Notes under the pieces: model-generated | The model's input: only the letters and a program-made list of their open reading frames with translations | Databases searched by the model: none | What the model was told of the DNA's origin: nothing | Part shown: positions 52,364-61,411 of the stretch, piece by piece | Layout: every line of letters begins with the position of its first letter | How positions within the stretch are numbered: position 1 is the stretch's first letter | From: Sabulicella rubraurantiaca | GTDB lineage: Bacteria > Pseudomonadota > Alphaproteobacteria > Acetobacterales > Acetobacteraceae | Length of the DNA stretch: 64,000 nucleotides | Direction: 5' to 3' | Assembly (NCBI RefSeq): GCF_017355885.1 | Contig: NZ_JAFEUU010000004.1 | Location: 248,001-312,000 of the forward strand | Translations under genes and position numbers: made by a program

Positions 52364-52956
52364 GCCGCCTCGGGCGAAGTCTCAGCCGCCGGCAGTGCCG
52401 AAAGCTCCAGCACCGCGAGGTCCTGGCTCACCAGCTCTTCCTTGCGCGGCAGCTCGCCCAGCGATTTCAGCCCGAACTGGTCGAGAAAGCGCGGCGTGGT
52501 GCCCCAGAGCGTCGGCCGACCCGGCGTTTCCTTGCGGCCACGCGGCGCGACCAGCCCGGCTTCCAGCAATGCATCGAGCGTGGTCTGGGCCAGCGCCGCG
52601 CCGCGGATCTCCTCGATCTCGGCGCGCGTCACCGGCTGGTGATAGGCGATGATGGCCAGCGCCTCCATCGCCGCGCGCGGCAGGCGGCGCGGCACCTCGA
52701 CCACGCGCGTGATGGCGGGGGCGAGGTCGAGCGCCGTGCGGAAGGCGAAGCCGCCCGCCACCTCGACCAGCTCCACCGCCGCGCCAGCGGTGCGGGCGGC
52801 GAGCGCGGTCAGCACCGCCTGCGCGTCCACCCCGGGCGGCAGGGCCAGTTGGACACGCGCGGCGGGAACTGGCTTGTCGGAGGCGAAGATCAGCGCCTCC
52901 GCGATCCGCATGGCGTGAAGGAAATCAGGGTCCTGCATGGGCGGACGCTCCGGCAC
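52360..52956 (-). CDS. scpB: Segregation and condensation protein B
   Basis: 198 residues; the alternative start ATG 52938 (MQDPDFLHAMRIAEALIFAS) would reduce the overlap with scpA from 32 to 14 bases. Two winged-helix modules are visible: RIAEALIFASDKPVPAARV and AIIAYHQPVTRAEIEEIRG, ending GRKETPGRPTLWGTTPRFLDQFGL. ScpB with ScpA forms the kleisin complex of the SMC condensin that compacts and segregates chromosomes. Confidence 0.96.
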   Translation of the reverse strand: MPERPPMQDPDFLHAMRIAEALIFASDKPVPAARVQLALPPGVDAQAVLTALAARTAGAAVELVEVAGGFAFRTALDLAPAITRVVEVPRRLPRAAMEALAIIAYHQPVTRAEIEEIRGAALAQTTLDALLEAGLVAPRGRKETPGRPTLWGTTPRFLDQFGLKSLGELPRKEELVSQDLAVLELSALPAAETSPEAA

Positions 52957-53680
52957 GGAGGCGAATGGGGGCGAAGGGCGCGTCCTGCTCGATCTCGAGC
53001 CCGCCGCCGCGCGCCGCCTCCAGCGCCGCGACGAGGGTGGAGGCCAGCGCCGCCTTGCGATCGAGCGGCGTCGCCAAGCCTTCGGGCAGGAAGGCGGACA
53101 GGGTGGACCAGCCGGGCCCGGCCTCGCCGATCAGGGAGCGGAGGCGGGACAGCGCCTCGCCGACGCTCCACAGCTTGCGGGGCTTGGGGGTGAAGGGACG
53201 CGTGGCGGCGCCGCGCCGCCGCGCCGCGACATAGGCGCGCAGCAAGCCGTTCAGATCGAGGGCGAGACCGGAACGGTCCTCGACGCGCAGGGATTCCGGG
53301 GCGCCGCGCGCGAAGGTCTCGCGCCCCAGCTGGGCGCGCCCCGCGAGCCAGCGCGCCGCCTCACGCATCCGCGCCAACTCTTCCAGCCGGTCCGTGAGGC
53401 GCTGCGCGGCCAGGAGCGGGTCTTCCTCCTCCGGCCCTCGCTCCTCTTCAGGAAGCAGGAGGCGCGACTTGAGCCAGGCGAGCCAAGCGGCCATGACCAG
53501 CCATTCCGCCTGCAGCTCCAGCCGCACGCGGCGTGCGCCTTCCACCACCGCCAGGAACTGGTCCACCAGCGACAGGATGGAGATGCGGCGGAGATCGAGC
53601 TTCTGCGCCCTTGCGAGGTCCAGGAGCGCGTCGAGCGGCCCCTCGTAGCTTTCCAGCCGGACGAGGAGGCTTTCGCTCAC
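52925..53680 (-). CDS. scpA: Segregation and condensation protein A (kleisin)
   Basis: 251 residues from GTG 53680 (MSESLLVRLESYEGPLDALLDL), which overlaps the upstream M50 stop as GTGA. The N-terminal domain has FEGPLDLLLDL-type SYEGPLDALLDLARAQKLDL and AAWLAWLKSRLLLPEEE. The kleisin links SMC heads together. The C-terminal winged helix is weak, with APFAPIRLRAG at the very end. Confidence 0.95.
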   Translation of the reverse strand: MSESLLVRLESYEGPLDALLDLARAQKLDLRRISILSLVDQFLAVVEGARRVRLELQAEWLVMAAWLAWLKSRLLLPEEERGPEEEDPLLAAQRLTDRLEELARMREAARWLAGRAQLGRETFARGAPESLRVEDRSGLALDLNGLLRAYVAARRRGAATRPFTPKPRKLWSVGEALSRLRSLIGEAGPGWSTLSAFLPEGLATPLDRKAALASTLVAALEAARGGGLEIEQDAPFAPIRLRAGASAHAGP

Positions 53681-54357
53681 GACACCCCTGCGGCGCGCAG
53701 CACGAAGTCGAAGGCCGGGCGCACCAGCTCGCGCACGAACCAATCCATGGGTTGGAACCAGGGCAGCGCCATCGGCAGGAGGAACAGCACGCCGATCACG
53801 ATGAACAGCCCGTGCCGCTCCAGCCGCGCCACAGCGAGGGCGGGGCGCATGGGTAGCAGACCGACCAGGATGCGCCCGCCATCGAGGGGCGGGATGGGAA
53901 ACAGGTTGAACAGCCCCAGCACGAGGTTCGCCAGGATGGACAGGCCGAGGAAGCGGAACAGCCACTCGCTGTCCGCGAAGCCCGCGACATGCACCAGCAG
54001 GGCTGAGATGAAGGCGAGCAGGAAATTGGTCGCCGGCCCGGCCGCCGCCACCCACATCATTCCGGTCTTGGGGTCGCGCAGCTTGCGGATGTCCACCGGC
54101 ACGGGCTTGGCCCAGCCGAACATCATCTCCACCCGTCCCACCGTCAGGAGCTGCGAGATGAGCAGGAAGCCCGGCAGCAGCACCGTCCCAATCGGGTCCA
54201 CGTGGCGCAGCGGGTTGAGCGAGACGCGCCCTAACCGCGCCGCTGTGTCGTCGCCCAGGCCGAGCGCTGCATAGCCATGCGCTGCCTCGTGCAGGGTGAT
54301 GGCGATCACAGTGGCCAGCACGGCGGCCAGCAGCTCGGGAAACACGGCAGGATCCAT
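53677..54357 (-). CDS. Site-2 protease family membrane metalloprotease (M50)
   Basis: 226 residues starting MDPAVFPELLAAVLATVIAITLHEAAHGYAAL. The zinc-binding HEAAH (HExxH) lies in the first transmembrane helix near residue 24. The second metal motif, GLFNLFPIPPLDGGRI near 145, has the conserved aspartate. It has about five transmembrane segments and no PDZ domain, so it belongs to the short bacterial M50B branch rather than RseP. ATGA overlap with nagZ upstream and GTGA overlap with scpA downstream. The substrate is unknown. Confidence 0.93.
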   Translation of the reverse strand: MDPAVFPELLAAVLATVIAITLHEAAHGYAALGLGDDTAARLGRVSLNPLRHVDPIGTVLLPGFLLISQLLTVGRVEMMFGWAKPVPVDIRKLRDPKTGMMWVAAAGPATNFLLAFISALLVHVAGFADSEWLFRFLGLSILANLVLGLFNLFPIPPLDGGRILVGLLPMRPALAVARLERHGLFIVIGVLFLLPMALPWFQPMDWFVRELVRPAFDFVLRAAGVS

Positions 54358-55289
54358 CAGGCGGCCAGCTTCGCGTCCCGGGCGGCGCGGCGCGAAGCCT
54401 CCAGCCGCCTTTCAGCCGCTGCGCTCAGGGGAAGGCTGCCATCCAGCACCGCAGCGCTTTCCTCCAGCACGCCCGAGCAATGCAGCGCCACGTCGCACCC
54501 CGCCGCCAGCGATGCCGCCGCCAGCTCCTCCAGGTCGCCGCGCAGCGCCTTCATGGCGAGATCGTCGGAGATAAGGAGACCGCCAAAGCCGATCGCGCCG
54601 CGGATGTGCCGGGCGATGACATCGGGTGACAGCGTGGCGGGCCGCGCCGGGTCCAGCGCGGGGTAGAGGATATGGGCCGTCATCGCCCACAGATCATCGG
54701 CTGCGAGGGCCCGGAACGGCTCCGCGTCGGTGGAAACGTCGCCCTCCACCACCGGCAGCGCCTCGTGGCTGTCCAGCGTGGCGCGGCCATGGCCGGGAAT
54801 GTGCTTGATGACCGGCTGGGCGCCAGCCTCGCGCAGCCCCGCGATGGTGGCGGCGCCGAGCCGCGCGACCTCCTTCGGATCGGCTGAGAAGGCGCGGTCG
54901 CCGATGACGGCATGCGCCCCCGGCAGGCGGAGATCCAGCAGCGGCGCGCAGACCACGTCCATCCCCTCCGCCACGCAGACCGCGCCGAGCGCGGCGGCGT
55001 TGCGCCGCGCCGCCTCGGCCGGGCCGTTCTCAAAGGTGGCGGGCGGCGGAAACTCGGGCCAGTGGGGTTGGCGCAGCCGCGCCACCCTTCCACCCTCTTG
55101 GTCCACCAGGATCGGCGCCTCGGCGCCCAGCTCCTCGCGAATGGCGGAGGTCAGGGCGCGAAGCTGGGCCGGTTCCCTGACATTGCGGGCGAAAAGGATC
55201 CCGCCCAGCGGCCGCCGCTCACGCAGCAGCACCGCCTCCTCACGCGTTAGGATCGGCCCGGACAGGCCGATGATGGCGGACAGCGTCAC
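54357..55289 (-). CDS. nagZ: Beta-N-acetylglucosaminidase (peptidoglycan recycling)
   Basis: 310 residues from GTG 55289 (MTLSAIIGLSGPILTREEAVLL), overlapping the SPOR gene stop as GTGA. A glycoside hydrolase family 3 TIM barrel with PLGGILFARNV, LVDQEGGRVARL, the hallmark KHIPGHGRATLDSHEALP, and the nucleophile aspartate in GLLISDDLAMKALRG. NagZ removes GlcNAc from anhydro-muropeptides in the cytoplasm and influences AmpC induction. Its length is typical of the short form. Confidence 0.95.
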   Translation of the reverse strand: MTLSAIIGLSGPILTREEAVLLRERRPLGGILFARNVREPAQLRALTSAIREELGAEAPILVDQEGGRVARLRQPHWPEFPPPATFENGPAEAARRNAAALGAVCVAEGMDVVCAPLLDLRLPGAHAVIGDRAFSADPKEVARLGAATIAGLREAGAQPVIKHIPGHGRATLDSHEALPVVEGDVSTDAEPFRALAADDLWAMTAHILYPALDPARPATLSPDVIARHIRGAIGFGGLLISDDLAMKALRGDLEELAAASLAAGCDVALHCSGVLEESAAVLDGSLPLSAAAERRLEASRRAARDAKLAA

Positions 55290-56008
55290 CCGGCGGCCGC
55301 CACGTTGCAGGCGATGTTGCGGGCACGCAGCGAGTCGCAGAAGGAACGGGCGGCCGAGGCGTCCGGGAAGCCCCCTGTCCGCACCCGATAGATCGGCGGC
55401 TGTCCGCTGCCGGTATCGACGCGCAGAATGACGGGGCTGCGGCCCTGCAATTCCGGCGCGCGACGCACGAGGCGGTCCCACTCGGCCTTGGCCCCTTCCT
55501 CCGACCGCGTAGCGGCGACCTGCACCATCACGCGCCCGGTCGCGGCGGGCGCCGCGGCCCGGTCCGGCGCCGGGACAGATGCGACGACGGGCGTGACGGC
55601 GCTGGGCTGCGCGGAGGCTACCGCCGGAGCGGGCGCCGCTGCGGGGCGCGGGTCCTGCTGGGCGCGCAGCACCTCGAAGCGCGGCGCCTCCGGCCCCGGG
55701 GCCAGGCGCGCCGAAGCCGCGTTCTCGCCCTGGCGCGCGGAATGACGCTCGAAGATGCGTTCGCCCTGGTTCGGGACGACGATGCCGCCGGGGCTGTCGG
55801 GGCGCACCTTGAAGGGGCGGCCATCCGGCTCGATCACCGGGACGCCGCGCGGCCCCCATTGCCCGACCAGCCAGATGATCAGCGCGGCCAGCGCAACCGA
55901 GGCACACAGCCCCCCGCCGATCATCCACAGCCGGGACGGAATACCCAGGCCGGATCTGGTCCTCTCCGGCGGGCGCACCCGCCAGGAAGGAAGCATCGCA
56001 TCACTCAT
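55286..56008 (-). CDS. SPOR-domain membrane protein
   Basis: 240 residues. One transmembrane helix at about 28-48 (LWMIGGGLCASVALAALIIWLVG) follows a basic cytoplasmic start. A proline/alanine-rich linker (about 105-155) leads to a C-terminal SPOR domain with GRVMVQVAATRSEEGAKAEWDRL and YRVRTGGFPDASAARSFC. SPOR domains bind denuded peptidoglycan at the division septum. It lies between argS and nagZ, matching the alphaproteobacterial order. Confidence 0.92.
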   Translation of the reverse strand: MSDAMLPSWRVRPPERTRSGLGIPSRLWMIGGGLCASVALAALIIWLVGQWGPRGVPVIEPDGRPFKVRPDSPGGIVVPNQGERIFERHSARQGENAASARLAPGPEAPRFEVLRAQQDPRPAAAPAPAVASAQPSAVTPVVASVPAPDRAAAPAATGRVMVQVAATRSEEGAKAEWDRLVRRAPELQGRSPVILRVDTGSGQPPIYRVRTGGFPDASAARSFCDSLRARNIACNVAAAG

Positions 56009-56021
56009 GTCCGCAGGCCCC

Positions 56022-57806
56022 CTAACGCATTTCCTCCACCGGCGTGACCCCCATCACGCCGAGGCCGGAACGGATGACGACCGCCATGGCAGAAACCAGC
56101 GCCAGCCGCGCCTTCGTGGCCTCGGGCGCGGCTTCCTGGATGAAACGCAGGGCGGTGTCGTCCTTCCCCTTGTTCCATAATAGGTGAAAATCCCCCGCGA
56201 GGTCATTCAAAAAGAACGCGATTCGGTGCGGTTCCCGCGCCGCCGCCGCGCCCTCGACCACCCGGGGCCAGGAGGCCATGCGCCGGATCAGCGCCAGCTC
56301 CGCCGGATCGGAGAGATGCGACAGGTCTGCCCCCTCCAGTTCGGAGGCCGCCGGGTCGCCCGCCGCGCGCAGCACCGAGCGGGCGCGGGCATGGGCGTAC
56401 TGTACATAGAAGACCGGATTGTCGCGCGATTGCTGCACGACGAGGTCCAGGTCGAACTCCATCTGCGCGTCGCTCTTGCGCGTCAGCATGGTGAAGCGGA
56501 CCGCGTCCTTGCCCACCTCATCGATCAGGTCCGCCAGCGTGACGTAGGAGCCGGCGCGCTTGCTCATCCGCACCGGCTGCCCGTCCTTCACCACGTGAAC
56601 GATCTGCGCCAGCACCACCTCCAGCGGAACCTTGCGCTCCGACAGGGCGGCGACGGCGGCCTGCATCCGGCGGACATAGCCGCCATGGTCGGCGCCCCAG
56701 ACATGGAGAAGCTGGGTGAAGCCGCGCTCCAGCTTGTGCAGGTGGTTGGCGATGTCGTTGGCGAAGTAGGTGCCGCTGCCGTCGGATTTCCGCAGCGGAC
56801 GGTCCACCTCGTCGCCGAAATCCGTGGCGCGGAACAGCGTCTGCTCGCGCGGCTCCCAGTCCTCGGGCGTCTTGCCCTTTGGCGGCTCCAGCACGCCGCG
56901 ATAGATCAGGTTCTGCGCGGAAAGCCGGGCCTCCGCCTCCTCCAGCTTGCCCGCCTCGATCAGCGAAGCCTCGCTGACGAAGACGTCGTGCCGCACACCG
57001 AGCGCCGCGAGGTCGGAGCGGATCTCCTCCATCATCCGCTCCACCGCGAAGCGGCGGATCAGCAGGAGGTTCGTCTCGTTCGGCTCCAGCAACGCGGTGC
57101 CGTGGGAAGCGGCCAGGGCCTGCCCGACCGGGAGGAGGTAATGCCCGCCATACTGAAGCTGGATGCCGAAGCGCGCCTCGACCGCTGCCTTGCGCGCGGC
57201 CTCGTCGGCGCCTTCCTCCCACAACCCGTGGACGTCGCGCGGCAGCGCCTCCAGGTAGCGCCAGAAGGCCGCCCATGCGAGGGCCTGTACCTGCGCGCCC
57301 GCGTCGTTGATGTAGTATTCCTTGGTGACGTCGTAGCCGGCCTTGCTCAGCAGACCGGCAAGCGCGTCACCGACCACCGCGCCCCGGCAATGGCCGACAT
57401 GCATCGGTCCGGTCGGGTTTGCGGAGACATATTCCAGGTTCACCCGCCCCGGCTTGGCAGCGCCTTCGCCGAAGGCCTCGCCCCGGCGCAGCACCAGCGG
57501 GATCACGGCGCGGAGGAAGTTCTCCTCCAGCCGGATGTTCACGAAGCCGGGGCCAGCGGGGATGGCTTCCGCGACCTCGGGCAGCGCGGCCAGGGCTTCG
57601 GCCAGTTGTGCCGCCAGCTTGGGCGGCGGCATCTTCGCCGCCTTGCCCACCACCAGCGCCGCATTGGTCGCCATGTCGCCGTGGGAGGCCTCGCGCGGGG
57701 GCTCGACCACCACCTTGCTGAAGGCGTCGGCGGGCAGGTCGGGCAGGATTCGGCCCAGCGCGGCAACGATGAGGCCGCGGAGATGGGCGAAGATGTCGTC
57801 GGTCAT
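56022..57806 (-). CDS. argS: Arginyl-tRNA synthetase
   Basis: 594 residues starting [22 protein letters not shown]. The class I HIGH motif is [15 protein letters not shown] near residue 127 (HVGH), and the KMSKS equivalent is [12 protein letters not shown] near 413. The N-terminal Add1 domain and C-terminal DALR anticodon domain ([16 protein letters not shown]) are complete. Length is normal. It starts the 12-gene minus-strand run that ends at 46538. Confidence 0.98.
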   Translation of the reverse strand: MTDDIFAHLRGLIVAALGRILPDLPADAFSKVVVEPPREASHGDMATNAALVVGKAAKMPPPKLAAQLAEALAALPEVAEAIPAGPGFVNIRLEENFLRAVIPLVLRRGEAFGEGAAKPGRVNLEYVSANPTGPMHVGHCRGAVVGDALAGLLSKAGYDVTKEYYINDAGAQVQALAWAAFWRYLEALPRDVHGLWEEGADEAARKAAVEARFGIQLQYGGHYLLPVGQALAASHGTALLEPNETNLLLIRRFAVERMMEEIRSDLAALGVRHDVFVSEASLIEAGKLEEAEARLSAQNLIYRGVLEPPKGKTPEDWEPREQTLFRATDFGDEVDRPLRKSDGSGTYFANDIANHLHKLERGFTQLLHVWGADHGGYVRRMQAAVAALSERKVPLEVVLAQIVHVVKDGQPVRMSKRAGSYVTLADLIDEVGKDAVRFTMLTRKSDAQMEFDLDLVVQQSRDNPVFYVQYAHARARSVLRAAGDPAASELEGADLSHLSDPAELALIRRMASWPRVVEGAAAAREPHRIAFFLNDLAGDFHLLWNKGKDDTALRFIQEAAPEATKARLALVSAMAVVIRSGLGVMGVTPVEEMR

Positions 57807-57855
57807 GGCTGGCGCGTCTTGGGCCGGGCGCGCCCCTTCGGCAAGAGGGCCTGCC

Positions 57856-59022
57856 CTACCCCACCGTGTGCGGGTCGGTGAGACGCCGGTACTCTTCCAG
57901 CGCGAAGCGGTCGGTCATGCCGGCGATGTAGTCGCACACCACCTGGGCGCATTCGGGCGTCCCGGCTCGCCCGGCCCAGCCGCGCCAGGGGTCGGGCAGC
58001 ATCTGCGGTCCGCCATGGAGAAGCTGGAACAGCACCTGCAAGGCACGCTTCGACTTCTGCGTCGCGCGGTTGACGCGGAAATGCCGGTACATGCGCTCGA
58101 ACAGGAACTCGCGGATCTCCCCATTCCGCCTCGCCATCGCCTCGCTGAAGGCGACGACCGGCGTCTCGGCGGCGCGGATGTCGTCCGCGTCGCGCGGGTT
58201 CAGCGCGGCGATGCGGCGCGTCGCCTCGGAGGCCACATCGGCGATCATGGCAGCGATCACCCGCCTGACCATCTCCGGCGCGGCGCGGTCGCTCGGCAGG
58301 GTAGGATGGGCGAGGCGCGCGGCGCGCAGCGCCTCCCCGGCTAGGGGAAGCTCCTCCACATCCTCCAAGGTGAGGATGCCGGCGCGCAGCCCATCCTCTA
58401 GGTCATGGTTGTTGTAGGCGATGTCGTCGGACAGCGCGGCGACCTGCGCCTCCGCGCTCGCATGGGTGCCGAGGTTGAGCGGGTGCAGCGCATCGTAGTC
58501 CCGGATGAAGCCGGTCGGACGCCGCACTGGACCGTTGTGCTTGGCTAAGCCTTCCAGCGTCTCCCAGCACAAATTGAGCCCGTCGAACCCGGCATAGCGC
58601 CGCTCCAGCCGCGTCACGTGCTTCAGGGACTGGGCATTGTGGTCGAAGCCACCATGCGGGCGCATGCAGGCATTCAGGGCTTCCTCCCCCGCATGGCCGA
58701 AGGGCGGGTGGCCGAGGTCGTGCGCCAGGGCCAGCGCCTCGGCCAGATCCTCGTCGAGGGAAAGCATCCGCGCCAGTGACCGGGCGATCTGCGCCACCTC
58801 AATGGAATGGGTCAGGCGGGTGCGGAAATGATCGCCTTCGTGAAAGACGAAGACCTGCGTCTTGTATTGCAGCCGCCGGAAGGCGCGGGAATGGATAATG
58901 CGGTCGCGGTCGCGCTGCCAGGGGGTACGCGCAGGATCCTCGGCCTCGGGATGGAGGCGACCGCGAGTCGCCCGCACCGCATGGGCGGCCTTCGGGCGCG
59001 GCGTGTGGAAATCATCAGGCAT
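57856..59022 (-). CDS. dgt: Deoxyguanosinetriphosphate triphosphohydrolase-like protein
   Basis: 388 residues from ATG 59022 ([21 protein letters not shown]); an ATG at 59043 would overlap the erpA start, so the shorter form is preferred. HD-domain metal motifs are [31 protein letters not shown] and [38 protein letters not shown] is typical of type 2 dGTPase-like proteins. It hydrolyses dNTPs to nucleoside and triphosphate. It is divergent from erpA with only 19 bases between starts. Confidence 0.95.
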   Translation of the reverse strand: MPDDFHTPRPKAAHAVRATRGRLHPEAEDPARTPWQRDRDRIIHSRAFRRLQYKTQVFVFHEGDHFRTRLTHSIEVAQIARSLARMLSLDEDLAEALALAHDLGHPPFGHAGEEALNACMRPHGGFDHNAQSLKHVTRLERRYAGFDGLNLCWETLEGLAKHNGPVRRPTGFIRDYDALHPLNLGTHASAEAQVAALSDDIAYNNHDLEDGLRAGILTLEDVEELPLAGEALRAARLAHPTLPSDRAAPEMVRRVIAAMIADVASEATRRIAALNPRDADDIRAAETPVVAFSEAMARRNGEIREFLFERMYRHFRVNRATQKSKRALQVLFQLLHGGPQMLPDPWRGWAGRAGTPECAQVVCDYIAGMTDRFALEEYRRLTDPHTVG

Positions 59023-59034
59023 CGCCCCTAGATT
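59006..59034 (+). promoter_or_regulatory. Candidate promoter for a leaderless erpA transcript
   Basis: TGGAAA (59006-59011), a 17-base spacer and TAGATT (59029-59034), ending 7 bases before the erpA ATG at 59042. Each hexamer matches consensus at four of six. The spacing would place the start of transcription at or next to the ATG. No ribosome-binding site is seen in the 19-base divergent gap. Confidence 0.35.
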
Positions 59035-59041
59035 GGCAGAC

Positions 59042-59389
59042 ATGGACAGCGCAAGCACCCCTGGGTTTCGCGTGACGGAACGCGCGGCGGCGGAGATCGC
59101 CGCCATTGCGGCGCGGGAAGGCCGGCCCGGCGCCGGTCTGCGCGTCAGCGTCTCGGCGGGCGGGTGTTCCGGCCTGCAGTACGGCTTCGCGCTGGATGAC
59201 AAGCCCGAGGATGACGATCTGGTGGTCGAGGTCGCGGGAACGCGGGTCTATGTGGACTCCGTCTCGCTCGACTTCCTTGGCGGCGCGGTGCTGGATTGGC
59301 ACGACAGCTTGATGGGCAGCCACTTCAAGGTCTCGAACCCGCAGGCCGTCAGCGGCTGCGGCTGCGGCACCTCCTTCGCCGTCGCGTGA
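59042..59389 (+). CDS. erpA: Iron-sulfur cluster insertion protein (ErpA/A-type)
   Basis: 115 residues starting MDSASTPGFRVTERAAAEIAAI. The three cluster-binding cysteines are present: SAGGCSGLQYGFALDD, and the C-terminal SGCGCGTSFAV. A-type carriers insert Fe-S clusters into apoproteins. It overlaps xthA as GTGA (59386-59389), giving a two-gene unit. Confidence 0.93.
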   Translation: MDSASTPGFRVTERAAAEIAAIAAREGRPGAGLRVSVSAGGCSGLQYGFALDDKPEDDDLVVEVAGTRVYVDSVSLDFLGGAVLDWHDSLMGSHFKVSNPQAVSGCGCGTSFAVA

Positions 59390-60156
59390 TCCTCGCCAGC
59401 TTCAACGTGAACTCGGTGCGGAGGCGCGCGCCGCATCTGCTGCGCTTCCTCGAGCGCACGCAGCCCGATGCCGTGGTCCTGCAGGAACTCAAGTGCCGCA
59501 CCGAGGAATTCCCGCGCCTGGAATTCGAGGCTGCGGGCTGGAAGCTCCATGTCGTCGGCCAGCGTGGGGGGCGCAACGGAGTCGCCCTGGTCACGCGCCA
59601 CGATTTCGAGGTGATCGGCGAGGAACTCCCCGGCGAGGCCGAGGACGACCATGCCCGCTTCCTTGCGGCCCGGCTGAACGGAATTGTCCTGGCCGGCATC
59701 TACCTGCCCAACGGCAATAGTGGCGGCGAGGCGGGGCTGGAGTACAAGTGGCGCTGGATGGAACGGCTGCGCGAATGGGCCGCCGCACGGCTCGACCATT
59801 TCGAGCCCCTCGCCATCCTGGGCGACTTCAATGTCTGCCCCACCGACGACGACCTCGCCCCCGGCGCCCTGCCGCCCACCGATGCGCTGGTGCATCCGGG
59901 CAGCCGGGCGCGGTTCCGCGCGCTGCTGCATCTCGGACTGACGGATTCGCTGCGCGCCCTGCATCCGGACGACGCGCCCTTCACCTACTGGGATTACGGC
60001 TCGGCCTTCGAAACCAATCGCGGCCTGCGGATCGACCACGCCTTGCTATCCGCCGAGCTGGCAGAGCGGCTTCAATCCTGCGAGGTGGACACGATGGCGC
60101 GGTCGGAGGAGAGCCCTTCGGACCACGCGCCAGTGCTGGTCAGGCTCGCCGCCTGA
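59386..60156 (+). CDS. xthA: Exodeoxyribonuclease III
   Basis: 256 residues from GTG 59386 (MILASFNVNSVRRRAPHLLRFL), coupled to erpA. The endonuclease/exonuclease/phosphatase fold has the metal glutamate in VLQELKCRTEEFP, GGRNGVALVTRH, the catalytic aspartate and asparagine in ILGDFNVCPTDDD, FTYWDYGSAFETNRGLRIDH and the histidine in SPSDHAPVLVRL. It repairs abasic sites and 3'-blocked ends. The last 85 bases overlap the convergent putative lipoprotein gene. Confidence 0.95.
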   Translation: MILASFNVNSVRRRAPHLLRFLERTQPDAVVLQELKCRTEEFPRLEFEAAGWKLHVVGQRGGRNGVALVTRHDFEVIGEELPGEAEDDHARFLAARLNGIVLAGIYLPNGNSGGEAGLEYKWRWMERLREWAAARLDHFEPLAILGDFNVCPTDDDLAPGALPPTDALVHPGSRARFRALLHLGLTDSLRALHPDDAPFTYWDYGSAFETNRGLRIDHALLSAELAERLQSCEVDTMARSEESPSDHAPVLVRLAA

Positions 60157-60305
60157 GGGGAACGCCACCCGCCCCTCCAGGGCATGTAGCGACCGCCTTC
60201 GGCGAGGGGCGGATACACGACCACCGGCGGATCGGACACCACCGGCGCCGGTGAGGCGCCGAACCAGCCGCACCCCGCGAGAAGCAGGGGCGCGGCCAGC
60301 GCCAT
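60072..60305 (-). CDS. Putative small lipoprotein
   Basis: 77 residues from ATG 60305 (MALAAPLLLAGCGWFGASPAP), with a lipobox LLLAGC; the cysteine is residue 12. The signal lacks a basic N-region, and a GTG codon directly precedes the ATG. The rest is proline-rich, with VVVYPPLAEGGRYMPWRGGW. The end overlaps xthA convergently, so only the first 45 or so codons have independent support. The start overlaps the stop of the small membrane protein (TGATG). Confidence 0.42.
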   Translation of the reverse strand: MALAAPLLLAGCGWFGASPAPVVSDPPVVVYPPLAEGGRYMPWRGGWRSPQAASLTSTGAWSEGLSSDRAIVSTSQD

Positions 60306-60469
60306 CACCCGGCCAGGAACCCCGCCGCCACGAGGCCGAGGGAGAGCCCCGTCATCGCGGCCAGCGGCAGGGACTGCCAGCGGAGCAGCCGCGGCGACGC
60401 ATGAAGCGTGATGCGCAGCGGCTTGGGGGGAATGCGAAGCTCGTCGTCGGTCCAGGTGTTCGCGCTCAT
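60305..60469 (-). CDS. Small single-span membrane protein
   Basis: 54 residues (MSANTWTDDELRIPPKPLRI), with one hydrophobic helix near 34-52 (LAAMTGLSLGLVAAGFLAG). No similarity is recognised. It is followed by the putative lipoprotein with a TGATG junction. There is no clear ribosome-binding site. Kept because the coding direction, helix and coupling agree. Confidence 0.45.
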   Translation of the reverse strand: MSANTWTDDELRIPPKPLRITLHASPRLLRWQSLPLAAMTGLSLGLVAAGFLAG

Positions 60470-60514
60470 GAGGGGAGCGAACCATGAACAAAATCCGAAC
60501 GCAAGTGGGTTCGT

Positions 60515-61411
60515 TCACTTCTCGTTCGCAGCCTCGCCCGGCAGCGCGATCCCGGTCAAGGCCTGCCACACGCGGATCACGAAGGCATCGTCGCGGCCAC
60601 CCTGCCCCAGCCCGCGCTGGGCCACGAAGAGCTGAAGCGCCTGGGCAGCGAGCGGCACCGGCATCGCTGCCTCGCGCGCCATCGCCTCCACCAAGCCCAG
60701 ATCCTTCACGAAAATGTCGCCGGCCGAGAGCGGCGTGTCGTCGCCCTCCAGCACATGCGCCATGCGGTTGCCGAACATCCAGGAATTGCCGGCGGCGCTC
60801 GTCACCACGTCATAGACCGTGCGCGGCTCCAGCCCGGCCCTGATCGCCAGAGCCATGGCCTCCGCTGCGGCGGCGATGTGCACCCCGGCCAGAAGCTGAT
60901 GCACGACCTTCATCGCCGCGCCCTGCCCCGGCTCCGCGCCCAGGCGCCACACCTTGCCGGATACGGCATCAAGCAGCGGCTTGGCTGCGGCGAAGGCTTC
61001 GTCGCTGCCGCTCGCCATCACTGTCATGCGGCCCTCGCGGGCCGCCACCGCGCCGCCAGAAACCGGCGCGTCCAGGTAGAGCAGGCCGCGCGATTCCGCC
61101 TCCACCGCCAGGGCGCGGGCTTCCGCCGGCGACATGGTGGCGCTGACCACCAGCACCCCGCCAGGCATCACGCGCGCCGCTGCGCCGCCTTCCCCGAACA
61201 GCGCCTGCCGCGCCTGCGCCGCATTCACCGTCAGCACCAGCACCGCTTCCTGGCCCGGCTCGAGATCGGCCCCGCGCGCCACGGCGCGGTTGCCGAAGGC
61301 GGCGCGGGCGCGCTCCGACGGGTCCACCCCCGTGACGTCCAGCCCTGCACGCAGCGCGCTCTGCGCCGCGCCGCCGCCCATGCTGCCCAGGCCGATCACG
61401 GCTGCCTTCAT
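60515..61411 (-). CDS. NAD(P)-dependent beta-hydroxyacid dehydrogenase (LtnD-like)
   Basis: 298 residues starting MKAAVIGLGSMGGGAAQSALRAG (Rossmann GLGSMG). DAPVSGGAVAAREG is the substrate motif, and GAAMKVVHQLLAGVHIAAAAEA carries the catalytic lysine. The family includes 3-hydroxyisobutyrate, tartronate semialdehyde and L-threonate dehydrogenases; KVVHQLL resembles the L-threonate branch. It is last of a three-gene unit, coupled to the monooxygenase by ATGA (61408-61411). Confidence 0.9.
   Translation of the reverse strand: MKAAVIGLGSMGGGAAQSALRAGLDVTGVDPSERARAAFGNRAVARGADLEPGQEAVLVLTVNAAQARQALFGEGGAAARVMPGGVLVVSATMSPAEARALAVEAESRGLLYLDAPVSGGAVAAREGRMTVMASGSDEAFAAAKPLLDAVSGKVWRLGAEPGQGAAMKVVHQLLAGVHIAAAAEAMALAIRAGLEPRTVYDVVTSAAGNSWMFGNRMAHVLEGDDTPLSAGDIFVKDLGLVEAMAREAAMPVPLAAQALQLFVAQRGLGQGGRDDAFVIRVWQALTGIALPGEAANEK

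Noticed and set aside
56184-57881. Plus-strand open frame opposite argS
   Set aside because: argS is unambiguous and the opposite frame has no similarity.
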